Of a DNA stretch of 26,477 nt, positions 16,155 through 23,958 are shown piece after piece. Below the pieces are notes generated by a model that had not been told where the DNA came from, did no database searches, and was given only the letters and a program-made list of their open reading frames with translations. The DNA is taken from contig PMYM01000155.1 in assembly GCA_003171235.1 (NCBI GenBank), positions 1 through 26,477 of the forward strand. The letters are read 5' to 3'. How positions within the stretch are numbered: position 1 is the first letter of the stretch; every line of letters begins with the position of its first letter. The position numbers and the translations under genes were made by a program. The DNA is from Phycisphaerales bacterium. Lineage in GTDB: Bacteria; Planctomycetota; Phycisphaerae; SM23-33.

Positions 16155-16853
16155 TCACTTGTAGGGCAGCAACTGCCCGGTGTAGTAGTTGGGGGTCAGG
16201 GGCTGTGCCCTGTTCTTAAGCCATTCGGAGCGATCGTCTGCGCTCATGCGACCGAAAGCCGCCCAGTCCACGATAACAAAGGCGCGCATCCCTGCCTCAT
16301 TGAGAGTGGCATACGCCGGATCCCAAATGCGGTCCTTGTCGCCGCCGGTAAACACCGTGGCATTGACATCCAGATTTGGCGGGTTCGCGGTGTCTCCGGG
16401 ATCAAGCCGGCCATCCGGGCCAAACAGGACGTTGAAACACCCAAAATCCTTCAAGGCGTTGTCATCAATGGTGGGCTGGATGCTGCCGTAAATGTCTACA
16501 TACGGAACCGGAATACCCAGTTGGCCAACCGCATACCCACCGGGCAACTGCTGCGGCGCCCACCCCGCCACCTGGCGGAAGACCCCGTCGCCGTCGCGTT
16601 TCATCACCGCCATCCAGCCGTTGCCGTCCAGGCCGATCTGGAAATGCACCAGCGTGCCCGCCTGCTGGGCCACGGCCAGGCTGCGGGCGCTGCCTACGGT
16701 GGCCCGCACCATTTCCTCCGCCTGCACGGGATTCGCCGACGCCAGAACCCCCAGCGCGCTGGGCAGGACAATGACCATGGCCAGGCTGAGGATGGCTATC
16801 ACCACCAGCAGCTCGATCAACGTGAAACCGACTTGCGATCTTTCATGTTTCAT
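16155..16853 (-). CDS. gspH: GspH/FimT-like minor pseudopilin
   Basis: The 232-residue protein starts MKHERSQVG, is cut after G9, and continues FTLIELLVVIAILSLAMVIV. The next part, EEMVRATVGSARSLAVAQQAG, resembles the conserved region after the helix in GspH/FimT proteins, where a run ending in ARSxAV is typical. This favours H over G. The start is the ATG at 16853 with GGAAGG seven bases upstream; the open frame extends upstream to 17045, but that part lies within the preceding gene and is rejected. It begins four bases after the stop of the fourth GspG-like gene. GspH links the major pseudopilin shaft to the I-J-K tip. Confidence 0.75.
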   Translation of the reverse strand: MKHERSQVGFTLIELLVVIAILSLAMVIVLPSALGVLASANPVQAEEMVRATVGSARSLAVAQQAGTLVHFQIGLDGNGWMAVMKRDGDGVFRQVAGWAPQQLPGGYAVGQLGIPVPYVDIYGSIQPTIDDNALKDFGCFNVLFGPDGRLDPGDTANPPNLDVNATVFTGGDKDRIWDPAYATLNEAGMRAFVIVDWAAFGRMSADDRSEWLKNRAQPLTPNYYTGQLLPYK

Positions 16854-16857
16854 GGCG

Positions 16858-17409
16858 TCACCTTCCGTCCGAGCGGATGTCATCGTCAGACGAGACACTC
16901 GGGGTTCCCGCTGGATCGTTCCATTTCCCGTCGCCGCCGGCCGACACCAGCAGCGGCGAACCACCCGCGCCCGTGTTTGACCAATATTCGATAGGCCTGC
17001 CCCAACCGTCAATGAACACGTTGTTGCCGCCGTAATTGGGCCCAACGCCGTCTTTGCCCAGGCTGGCGAGCTTCTTGCTCACGCGGGGATCGGGGTCGTT
17101 CGGCAGCAGGCGCTGGTACAGGTTCCGGCTGCGACTGTAGGCGGCCCACTCCCGGCCCAAGCCTCCGTAATCCCCCGGTTTGGCAAGGATGGCGTCATCG
17201 GGGGGATAGGCATTGTTGGGGTCGCATTCGCTGTAAGTCTGCACCGCCGTCAGGATCACCTTCATGTTGATCTTGGTCTGGTTGGCGTGGGCGTCGCGCA
17301 GCACCTTGCCTCCGACGGCCACCACTATGCTGACGATGATGGCGATGATCAGCACCACCACCAGCATCTCTATCAGCGTAAAGCCGTGTTTTTTACGTTG
17401 AATGTTCAT
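16858..17409 (-). CDS. gspG: GspG-like pseudopilin, fourth in the series
   Basis: This 183-residue protein is a likely major-type pseudopilin. The leader MNIQRKKHG is cut after G9, giving FTLIEMLVVVLIIAIIVSIV with Glu at +5. The soluble domain contains FIDGWGRPIEYW, which matches the GspG segment with DPWGxPYxY, and a C-terminal SAGGDGKW...SSDDDI, which corresponds to the GspG calcium-site region (GADGxxxGTDxDI). Of the four G-like genes it is closest in length and motif content to a classical GspG. The ATG at 17409 lies two bases past the preceding stop; a GTG at 17415 overlapping that stop is an alternative. Confidence 0.8.
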   Translation of the reverse strand: MNIQRKKHGFTLIEMLVVVLIIAIIVSIVVAVGGKVLRDAHANQTKINMKVILTAVQTYSECDPNNAYPPDDAILAKPGDYGGLGREWAAYSRSRNLYQRLLPNDPDPRVSKKLASLGKDGVGPNYGGNNVFIDGWGRPIEYWSNTGAGGSPLLVSAGGDGKWNDPAGTPSVSSDDDIRSDGR

Positions 17410-17411
17410 AA

Positions 17412-18041
17412 TCACTCGCTTCGCAAATTGGTGACGTCGTCGCTGCGCGCAGCAGTGGCCCTGTCCCTGTAACTGCCATCGGGTCCGGGGCTGAGCAGGA
17501 GATACCTGCGGTCTAGGTAATTGCCGGCATCCTGGGCGTAGGCGTCGGCATCGGCCGGTGCGGGAGTCACGCCACTGTTGTCTTCTGTGTAGTACTTAGC
17601 ACCAGGCGAAAGGCCGCGAGTGGGCGTGCTGTCAAAGGCGTAATACAGGATGGGCTGGTTCCAGGCATCGACGAATATTTTGTTGGAATCAACCTTGAGC
17701 TTCTCCGTACCCGCGTATGGCCCGTAGAACTCCCCGCGGTAAACCAATTGAAAACCCTTGCCGTAGCCGGTCAGGCACCAGACCAGGTTGGCGGCCCCGC
17801 TGTTCTTGGGGGTATTATCTGCTGGGGGTCCGCTGAGGGGGTAAATCTTGTGGTCGGAGTAGTAGAGGCCCAGCCCGCCCTCGATGACATGTATGGCGGT
17901 CCGGGTGGCGCTGACGCGGGCCTGCGTCCGCACCTTGGCCAGCGTCGGCACCAGCAGGCTTATCAGAATCGCCAGGATCGCAATCACCACCAGCAGTTCC
18001 ACGAGGGTGAAGGCCGTCGCTTTTTTGTTTCCAGTTCTCAT
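17412..18041 (-). CDS. gspG: GspG-like pseudopilin, third in the series
   Basis: The 209-residue protein has the leader MRTGNKKATA and a mature end FTLVELLVVIAILAILISLL with Glu at +5. The residue before the cleavage site is Ala (A10) rather than the near-invariant Gly, so processing may be slow or altered. The soluble part has FVDAWNQPILYYAF, a GspG-like DxWxxPxxY segment, and ends with LSPGPDGSYRD...SDDV, a version of the calcium-site motif. The start is the ATG at 18041; the frame upstream to 18101 runs into the preceding gene and is not used. The gap to that gene is ten bases. Confidence 0.75.
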   Translation of the reverse strand: MRTGNKKATAFTLVELLVVIAILAILISLLVPTLAKVRTQARVSATRTAIHVIEGGLGLYYSDHKIYPLSGPPADNTPKNSGAANLVWCLTGYGKGFQLVYRGEFYGPYAGTEKLKVDSNKIFVDAWNQPILYYAFDSTPTRGLSPGAKYYTEDNSGVTPAPADADAYAQDAGNYLDRRYLLLSPGPDGSYRDRATAARSDDVTNLRSE

Positions 18042-18051
18042 GCCTGACGCC

Positions 18052-18753
18052 CTAATTCGGGATACAGCGAATGTCGTCATCGGTGCCGAAAACACGGTCA
18101 ATGCCGGCGGCGATCAAGACAAAGGCCTGGTCGCCTACCGGCATAGACGTATTCAACTTGGCCATTATGGACGCCGGGCCAAAACCTGCCGGAGGCGTGT
18201 CCGGCGACCCGGTGAATGATGCTGCCGTGAAGGCATCAACTCCATATACGGCATTGTCCTGGAATTTGCATTGGGTACTGTCATTGGTTCCCAACCGCCA
18301 GGGCCAGTACAGCACCGGCCGAGCGTCGCTCAGGCGGTCGGAGACGCTGCCGCTCTGGTTGCTGAAGGTCCCCAGATCACCCGGGGTATAGGCTTCATAC
18401 CTTCCCGTTGGAGTGATTGTGCCGTCGGCAATCCGGTCGACCAGGTCGGATCGGGTAATGTCCGCGTATGTCAAACCAAAAAGCGACGCCGCCATCACCT
18501 GCGTCCCGGTGTAATTGCCGCCGTTGCCTTTCAATTCATTCGGATATTGTTGCCCGGGGTAGTACTGCGTAGCCAGCTTGTAGGCGGTGCAGGCGTCGGC
18601 CAGCGAGCGGACCCAGGCCCGGCATTTGGCGTCATAGGCCAGCACTTTGGCCCTGCTCAGAGCCGGCAATAGAATAGTCGCCAGCAGGCCGATGATGCTG
18701 ATGACGATCAGCAGCTCCACCAGGGTAAAGCCGATTGTCCGTTTCCGCGTCAT
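18052..18753 (-). CDS. gspG: GspG-like pseudopilin, second in the series
   Basis: The 233-residue protein has a short leader (MTRKRTIG, cut after G8) and mature FTLVELLIVISIIGLLATIL. Its soluble domain shares many segments in order with the first G-like protein: YYPGQ-YP-EL, YTGTQVMAASLF, ARPVLYWPWRLG and a C-terminal GIDRVFGTDDDI that corresponds to the GspG calcium site. The start follows a weak CAGG and lies ten bases after the previous stop. The close similarity to its neighbour points to tandem duplication. Functionally it would be a shaft subunit or a specialised variant; which of the four is the main subunit cannot be decided from sequence. Confidence 0.8.
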   Translation of the reverse strand: MTRKRTIGFTLVELLIVISIIGLLATILLPALSRAKVLAYDAKCRAWVRSLADACTAYKLATQYYPGQQYPNELKGNGGNYTGTQVMAASLFGLTYADITRSDLVDRIADGTITPTGRYEAYTPGDLGTFSNQSGSVSDRLSDARPVLYWPWRLGTNDSTQCKFQDNAVYGVDAFTAASFTGSPDTPPAGFGPASIMAKLNTSMPVGDQAFVLIAAGIDRVFGTDDDIRCIPN

Positions 18754-18763
18754 GCCGCACCTG

Positions 18764-19501
18764 TCATTGACAATACATTATGTCGTCGCCGGTGCCATAA
18801 AGCCGGTCCGGGCCGGGAGCCAAGATCACGAAACCACCTAGAGCCCTGCCGTTGTAACCGGGGTCAGCGGGCTGAATGGTGGTGCCATTGCCTTTGAGGA
18901 ATGTCACAAAGCCCGGCGTCATGTCTCCCGGGGGGGGGGCGGAGACGTCGTAATAAGCGGAGTTGTCGTCGGGCTTCCACTGGGTGTCGCGGTTTTCGCC
19001 CAGGCGGGCGGGGAAGTACAGCACAGCCCTGGGCGAACTGGTCCGGTCGGAGATGGAATTGAGTTTCCCGTTGAAGGGCTTGAGGTCCTCGTTGGGCTTG
19101 AAGGACTCGCAGTACTTGCCGTCGCCGGGCGGCGTGCCGGGGGCGGCGATATCGCCATACTTGTAGTTGAACAGGCACGCCGCCAGCACCTGCGAGCCGG
19201 TGTAAGGGCCGTTGCTGCCGGTAAGTTCGCCCGGGTAAGCCTGGCCGGGGTAATACTTGAATTCGTTGTAGTACCTCTGGCAGCCCATTTGCAGGTTCTG
19301 CACCCATTGGCGTGTGCGGCTGATTTCGGCGACCTGGTAGGCCTTGCTTACCGCGGGCACCAGGATGCTGATCAGGATGGCGATGATGGCGATCACCACC
19401 AGCACCTCCACCAGGGTGAAGCCGCCCGGGCGGCCGCCAAGCGACCGGCGGCCGGGGGCCGGGGGCAACGTCTTTTGTCTTGTCCGCACACTGGCGTCCA
19501 T
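18764..19501 (-). CDS. gspG: GspG-like pseudopilin, first in the series
   Basis: The 245-residue protein has an unusually long, basic and Pro/Gly-rich leader, cut after G27, then FTLVEVLVVIAIIAILISIL with Glu at +5. Typical prepilin leaders are 6-10 residues. The start is nevertheless well supported: AGGAG lies seven bases before the ATG at 19501 and directly after GspF. The soluble domain has YYPGQAYPGEL, YTGSQVLAACLF, AVLYFPARLG and a C-terminal GPDRLYGTGDDI, matching the second G-like protein throughout. The N-terminus resembles DUF1559 prepilins of Planctomycetes, but the C-terminal DUF1559 features were not seen. Confidence 0.8.
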   Translation of the reverse strand: MDASVRTRQKTLPPAPGRRSLGGRPGGFTLVEVLVVIAIIAILISILVPAVSKAYQVAEISRTRQWVQNLQMGCQRYYNEFKYYPGQAYPGELTGSNGPYTGSQVLAACLFNYKYGDIAAPGTPPGDGKYCESFKPNEDLKPFNGKLNSISDRTSSPRAVLYFPARLGENRDTQWKPDDNSAYYDVSAPPPGDMTPGFVTFLKGNGTTIQPADPGYNGRALGGFVILAPGPDRLYGTGDDIMYCQ

Positions 19502-19516
19502 AGCAGCGCTCCTGGC

Positions 19517-20767
19517 TTATTTCTGCAGCGACTGGATCAGCGTGGGCAGCGGCATGAAGATAGCCACCACGATAAAGCCCACGATCACGCCCAGGGTGAT
19601 AACCATGACCGGTTCGAGCAGGCTGACCATGGCCGCCACCAGGGTCTGCACTTCTTCATCATAGGTGTCGGCGATCTTGGAGAGCATCTTGTCCAGGTCG
19701 CCGGTCTCCTCGCCCACGTCGATCATGTTGACGACCATGGGCTCGACGATGCGGGCCTGTTTGAGGGGGGCGGCGAAGGTTTCGCCCTCGCGGATGGCGT
19801 CGTGCACCTTGGCCAGGGCCCGGGCGAAGACCTCGTTGCCGGTGGTCTCGCGGGTAATGTTGATGGCCTCCAGGATGGGCACGCCGGCCGTCAGCAGCGT
19901 CCCCAGCGTCCGGCTGAAGCGGGCCACCGAGGTCTTGGCCAGGATGGTGCCCAGCACGGGGATCTTCAACTTGAGCATGTCGGAGGCGTACCGCCCGCCG
20001 TCGCTCTGCCGCATCAGTTTGGCAATCAGGAATATGACAAGGGGCATGGAGAGAATGATCGCCCAGCCCCACTGATTGGCAATCCAGTCGGAAAACGCGA
20101 TGAGGAAGACGGTTACGGCGGGCAACTTGGCGTCGAAGGATTCAAATATGGTTTTGAACTTGGGGATGATGAAGATCATGATCCCCATGACGATGAGGAC
20201 GGCGATGGTGATGACGGCCGCCGGGTAGATCATGGCCCCGACGACGCGCCGGCGGAGCCTCTGGCTGGCTTCCATGAAATCAGCCAGGCGGCGCAGGACC
20301 ACGTCCAGTACGCCGCCGGCCTCGCCCGCCGCCACCATGTTGGTGTAGAGCTTGTCGAAGGCCTTGGGGTGCCTGGCCATGGCTTCGGAGAGCGTGGCGC
20401 CGCCCTCGACGTCGTCGGCCACCATGCGGATGCCCACCCGCAGCATGCCCGGTTTCTGCTGCTGTTCCAGGATGCGCAGGCTGCGGAGTATGGGCAGGCC
20501 GGCGTCCTGCAGCGTGGAAAGCTGGCGGGTGAAGGTGGTCAGCATCTTCTTGGAAACCGCCCCGACGCTGCGGCGCTTGGTCACGCCCGTGTCGCGCGCC
20601 CCGGCGCCTGCCCCGCCGGTTCTCTTCTCCTGCCGCTCCTTCAACTCCATGGGGAACTGGCCCATGCCCTTGATCTTGGTGATGGCGTCTTCCTGGCTGT
20701 TGGCCACCACCTCGCCCTTGACGGCCTGTCCCACGCTGTTCATCGCCTTGTACTGAAAAGTCGCCAT
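19517..20767 (-). CDS. gspF: GspF/PilC inner-membrane platform protein
   Basis: The 416-residue length is normal for the family. The protein opens with MATFQYKAMNSVGQAVKGEV, the N-terminal element of GspF/PilC. Two T2SSF domains follow: residues about 75-200 (FTRQLSTLQDAGLPILRSL ... AGEAGGVLDVVL) and about 275-400 (FSRTLGTLLTAGVPILEAI ... GEETGDLDKML). Membrane helices are visible near residues 200-230, 250-270 and 380-405. It anchors the cytoplasmic ATPase and pseudopilin assembly in the inner membrane. AAGGAG lies six bases before the ATG at 20767, a strong site. The gene is separated from the ATPase gene upstream by 152 bp that contain short repeats, then followed after 15 bp by the first pseudopilin gene. 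Confidence 0.93.
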   Translation of the reverse strand: MATFQYKAMNSVGQAVKGEVVANSQEDAITKIKGMGQFPMELKERQEKRTGGAGAGARDTGVTKRRSVGAVSKKMLTTFTRQLSTLQDAGLPILRSLRILEQQQKPGMLRVGIRMVADDVEGGATLSEAMARHPKAFDKLYTNMVAAGEAGGVLDVVLRRLADFMEASQRLRRRVVGAMIYPAAVITIAVLIVMGIMIFIIPKFKTIFESFDAKLPAVTVFLIAFSDWIANQWGWAIILSMPLVIFLIAKLMRQSDGGRYASDMLKLKIPVLGTILAKTSVARFSRTLGTLLTAGVPILEAINITRETTGNEVFARALAKVHDAIREGETFAAPLKQARIVEPMVVNMIDVGEETGDLDKMLSKIADTYDEEVQTLVAAMVSLLEPVMVITLGVIVGFIVVAIFMPLPTLIQSLQK

Positions 20768-20783
20768 GGCTTGCTCCTTGTTC

Positions 20784-20906
20784 AGTGCGGAGTGCGTAAG
20801 TGCGGAGTGCGAAGCAAGATTGCTCCACTTTCAACATTCCGCCGCTTCCAATCCGCAACTGCCACTTTCATTCTCCAGTTGGCGGAGGGCATCTGACTCC
20901 GCACTT
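20784..20906. repeat. Short direct and inverted repeats between the gspE-like and gspF genes
   Basis: A 13-bp unit, AGTGCGGAGTGCG, occurs at 20784-20796 and again at 20799-20811. AAGTGCGGAGT (20798-20808) recurs inverted at 20896-20906. The repeats fill most of the 152-bp spacer between two co-directional genes. No promoter is evident in it. Confidence 0.6.
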
Positions 20907-20919
20907 TCGCACTTTCGAT

Positions 20920-22671
20920 CTATTCCAGTTCCTCGTAAATTGTCTGGTTGACGACCTCTTCGATGGTCGTCACGCCGTCGTAGATGGCCAACAGGCCGGC
21001 CTCGCGCAGCGTCCGCATGCCGCGCTTGCGGGCGGCGCTGCGCAGCGCGTTGGTGGAGCTGCGCCGCATGATCAGGTCGCGCATCTCGTCGTCCAGCAGC
21101 ATGATCTCGAAAATGGCCGTTCGCCCGCTGTAGCCGGTGCCCCGGCAGAAGTCGCAACCGGCGCCGTGATAGAAGACCCGCTCCCGCACCATTTCGGGCG
21201 TCAGTTGCAGTTCCAGGAGCATGTCTTCGGTGGGCGTGAACTCTTCCTTGCAGCGCGGGCAGATGTTTCGCACCAGCCGCTGGGCCACCATGCCTTCCAG
21301 GGTGGCGGTGATAAGGAAGGGCTCCAGCCCCAGGTCCAGCAGGCGGGCGATGGCGCTGGGGGCGTCGTTGGTGTGCAGCGTGGAAAAGACCATGTGCCCG
21401 GTGAGCGAGGCCTGCACGGCGATCTGCCCCGTCTCCAGGTCGCGGATCTCGCCCACCAGGATGATGTCGGGGTCCTGCCGCAGGAAGTGCCTCAGGCAGC
21501 GGGCGAAGGTCAGCCCGATGTCGGGGTTGATCTGCACCTGGATCAGCCCGTCGATGTCGTACTCCACCGGGTCCTCGGTGGTGAGGATCTTCACCTCCAC
21601 ATTGTTCAGTTCGCTCAGGGCCGAGTACAACGTGGTGGTCTTGCCCGAGCCGGTCGGCCCGGTGACGATGCAGATGCCGTTGGGGCGGTTGATCAGTTGC
21701 CGGAAGACGCGCATGTCGTCCTCGCGGAAGCCCAGCCGCTCAACCTCCAGGCTGACGTTGCTGCGGTCCAGCACGCGCATGACCACGCTCTCGCCGAACA
21801 TGGTGGGCAGCACGCTGATGCGCAGGTCCACCGGGGCGCCGTTGACCACCAGCTCGATGCGCCCGTCCTGGGGCTGGCGCCGCTCGGCGATGTCCAGGTT
21901 TGCCATGACCTTGATGCGGCTGGCAATGGCCACGGCGATGGCCTTGGGCGGCGGGATCATCTCATACAGCAGCCCGTCGATGCGGTAGCGCATCTTGAAT
22001 TCGTCTTCAAAGGGCTCGAAGTGGATGTCGCTGGCCCGGTCGCGGATGGCCTGCAGCAGCACCATGTTGACCAGCTTCTTGATGGGGTTGGACTCGGCCA
22101 TCTCCCGGATGGTGTCCAGGTCGATGGACTCGCCCCGCCCCTCCATGGCGTTGATCTGCTGGTCGCCGGCCAGTTCGTTTATCAGGTCGCCGATGGATTC
22201 GGCCCCGCGGACGTCGTAATTCCGCTGCAGCATCCGCTCCAGTTTCTCGGCGTCGGCGATCTTGGCCGTCACCTTGAAATCCATCAGCGTCCGCAGATCG
22301 TCAACGGCCCGGAAGTTGTCGGCCGCCGCCACCGCCACCGTCAGGTGCTTGTTGGGCTCGTCGAACTCCACCGGCAGCACCTTGTAGGCGTTGGCCATCT
22401 GGGCGGGAATCTGGCGGATGACATCCTCGGGAATGTCCACCTTGTCCAGGTCGACGTACTCCATGCCCGCCTGGAAGGCCAAAGCGAAGGTCACGCTGGC
22501 GTCGTCGACATAGCCTAAATCCACCAGGATGCGGCCGATGGGGCCGCCTTTTTCCTTCTGGATGTCCAGGGCCTCGTGCACCTGGTCGCGGGTGATTTTG
22601 CCCATCTTGACCAGAACCCGGCCCAGGGGCCTGCCGCGGCATTCCGAAGGTAGGATTTTAAAGGGTGGCAT
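20920..22671 (-). CDS. gspE: GspE/PilB-type secretion ATPase (second ATPase)
   Basis: This 583-residue ATPase powers pseudopilus or pilus extension. An MshEN-type N-terminal domain covers about 12-150 (GRPLGRVLVKMGKITRDQV). Then come the ATPase elements in order: Walker A GPTGSGKT at 338-345, Asp box TTEDPVEY near 364-371, Walker B ILVGEIRD near 404-411 and His box GHMVFSTLHTND near 425-436. A tetracysteine zinc motif, C471/C474 and C506/C509, is typical of GspE and PilB. The ATG at 22671 has AGGAG six bases upstream. It follows pilT by 18 bp and precedes gspF, which fits the classical E-F order; GspE rather than PilB is preferred for that reason only. Confidence 0.92.
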   Translation of the reverse strand: MPPFKILPSECRGRPLGRVLVKMGKITRDQVHEALDIQKEKGGPIGRILVDLGYVDDASVTFALAFQAGMEYVDLDKVDIPEDVIRQIPAQMANAYKVLPVEFDEPNKHLTVAVAAADNFRAVDDLRTLMDFKVTAKIADAEKLERMLQRNYDVRGAESIGDLINELAGDQQINAMEGRGESIDLDTIREMAESNPIKKLVNMVLLQAIRDRASDIHFEPFEDEFKMRYRIDGLLYEMIPPPKAIAVAIASRIKVMANLDIAERRQPQDGRIELVVNGAPVDLRISVLPTMFGESVVMRVLDRSNVSLEVERLGFREDDMRVFRQLINRPNGICIVTGPTGSGKTTTLYSALSELNNVEVKILTTEDPVEYDIDGLIQVQINPDIGLTFARCLRHFLRQDPDIILVGEIRDLETGQIAVQASLTGHMVFSTLHTNDAPSAIARLLDLGLEPFLITATLEGMVAQRLVRNICPRCKEEFTPTEDMLLELQLTPEMVRERVFYHGAGCDFCRGTGYSGRTAIFEIMLLDDEMRDLIMRRSSTNALRSAARKRGMRTLREAGLLAIYDGVTTIEEVVNQTIYEELE

Positions 22672-22689
22672 GTCTTGCTCCTGCGCCTT

Positions 22690-23823
22690 CTACCCGGCGG
22701 CCTGTTCATCAGGGTTGACCGGCTCCTCGAGGGCGGTCATCTCGATCTGGCCCTTCTGGAAGGCGTCGATCTTCTCGATTATGCTGGAGGGGCTCTGCGA
22801 GTAGTCGCGGGCGTTCTCGGCCGAGATCTTGCCTTCGACGAAAAGCCTGTACAGGTGATCGTCCAGCAGTTGCATGCCGAACTTCTTGCCCGTCTGTATG
22901 GATGAAGGAATGCGGTAACCCTTGTTTTCGCGGATAAGGTTGGCGATGGCGCTGGTGACGACCATGTATTCAAAGGCCGCCACGCGGCCCTTCACGTCCA
23001 CCCGGGGAATGAGGGACTGGCAAAGCACCCCGATAAGCGTGGCCGAAAGCTGGATGCGGATCTGCTCCTGCTGGTCGACCGGGAACTGGTCCACGATACG
23101 GGTGATGGTGCCCTGGGCGCTGGTGGTGTGCAGGGTGCCAAAGACCAAGTGGCCGGTCTCGGCCGCCCGCAGGGCCGCCTCGATGGTCTCCAGGTCGCGC
23201 AGCTCGCCCACCAGGATCACGTCGGGATCCATACGTAGCGAACGCCGCAGGGCCTCGGCAAAGCTGGGCACGTCCACCCCCACCTCGCGCTGATTCACCA
23301 TCGCTTTCTTGTGCGGATGGTAGTACTCGATGGGGTCTTCGATGGTGATGACGTGGTCATCCATGTTCTCGTTGATGTAGTTGATCATGGTGGCCAGCGT
23401 CGTGGTCTTGCCGGAACCGGTCGGCCCGGTCACCAGGAAGATGCCCCTGGGCCGGTGGCACATGGCCCGGCTGCTCTCGGGCAGGCCGATCTCCTCGAAA
23501 CTGAACAGCTTGCTGGGTATCAAGCGCAGGGCCAGGGAGATGTTCCCCTTTTGATAGAAGACCGAAACGCGGAACCTGCCGGCATCCTTGTAGGCGAAAC
23601 CGAAGTCCGTGCCCCGGTCCTCCTGAAGTTCCTGCTGGCACCGCTCCGGGGTAATGGCCTTCATCAGCGAGTAGGTGTCTTCCGGCTCCAGATCTTTGGT
23701 CTCCAGCGGACGCAGCCGGCCGTTGAGCCTCAGGGTCGGGGGCCTGCCCACGTGCAAGTGCAGGTCGCTTGCACCTCGCTTGATACAGGTCTCCAGTAGT
23801 CTGTCAATCTGCAAGGTGGCCAT
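22690..23823 (-). CDS. pilT: PilT-type retraction ATPase
   Basis: The 377-residue length is normal for PilT. It lacks the N-terminal MshEN domain and zinc motif of the extension ATPases. Walker A GPTGSGKT is at 134-141, Walker B DVILVGELRD near 201-210, the His box GHLVFGTLHT near 224-233, and AIANLIREN near 292-300 corresponds to the AIRNLIRE motif that is specific to PilT and needed for retraction. This makes retraction, and hence a dynamic pilus, the best reading. The start is the ATG at 23823 with GAGG five bases upstream; TTG at 23838 is an upstream in-frame alternative. It is the first gene after the candidate terminator at 23899-23932 and heads the run that continues into gspE and gspF. 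Confidence 0.93.
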   Translation of the reverse strand: MATLQIDRLLETCIKRGASDLHLHVGRPPTLRLNGRLRPLETKDLEPEDTYSLMKAITPERCQQELQEDRGTDFGFAYKDAGRFRVSVFYQKGNISLALRLIPSKLFSFEEIGLPESSRAMCHRPRGIFLVTGPTGSGKTTTLATMINYINENMDDHVITIEDPIEYYHPHKKAMVNQREVGVDVPSFAEALRRSLRMDPDVILVGELRDLETIEAALRAAETGHLVFGTLHTTSAQGTITRIVDQFPVDQQEQIRIQLSATLIGVLCQSLIPRVDVKGRVAAFEYMVVTSAIANLIRENKGYRIPSSIQTGKKFGMQLLDDHLYRLFVEGKISAENARDYSQSPSSIIEKIDAFQKGQIEMTALEEPVNPDEQAAG

Positions 23824-23898
23824 GGCTTCCTCTTCCAAAAGGGATTATTCGTTCCTAAGGTCTTATAAAACAAGCATCTCCATCATGCGGCAGGAGGG

Positions 23899-23932
23899 AA
23901 AAAACGCGCATAAACACATGTAACTCTTGCGC
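23899..23932 (-). terminator. Candidate intrinsic terminator after the first ATPase gene
   Basis: On the minus strand, GCGCA (23932-23928) pairs with TGCGC (23910-23906), extended by imperfect pairs, and is followed by GTTTTTTCCC (the T run is at 23904-23899). It lies 27 bp past the stop of the 23959-25659 gene. The stem is short, so termination may be partial, letting the pilT-gspE genes be read through. No convincing separate pilT promoter was found between it and 23824. Confidence 0.5.
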
Positions 23933-23958
23933 CTATAATTTGTTACGAACAATACAGC

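Noticed and set aside
16854..17045. Upstream extension of the GspH-like gene to 17045
   Set aside because: It would overlap most of the end of the preceding pseudopilin gene and put 64 residues ahead of a normal nine-residue prepilin leader with a good ribosome site.
18764..19501. First G-like pseudopilin as a planctomycete DUF1559 major prepilin
   Set aside because: The N-terminal FTLVEVLVVIAIIAIL fits, but the C-terminal features of DUF1559 are absent and a GspG-type GT-DDI motif is present instead.
20800..22518. Plus-strand open frame of 572 codons opposite the GspE-type ATPase
   Set aside because: The antisense translation is repetitive His/Val/Gln/Asp sequence mirroring the ATPase codons; the minus-strand gene carries complete Walker and zinc motifs.
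23934..23939. Plus-strand TATAAT near the end of the first ATPase gene
   Set aside because: No plus-strand gene follows it and no matching -35 box was found, so it is probably chance in an AT-richer spacer.
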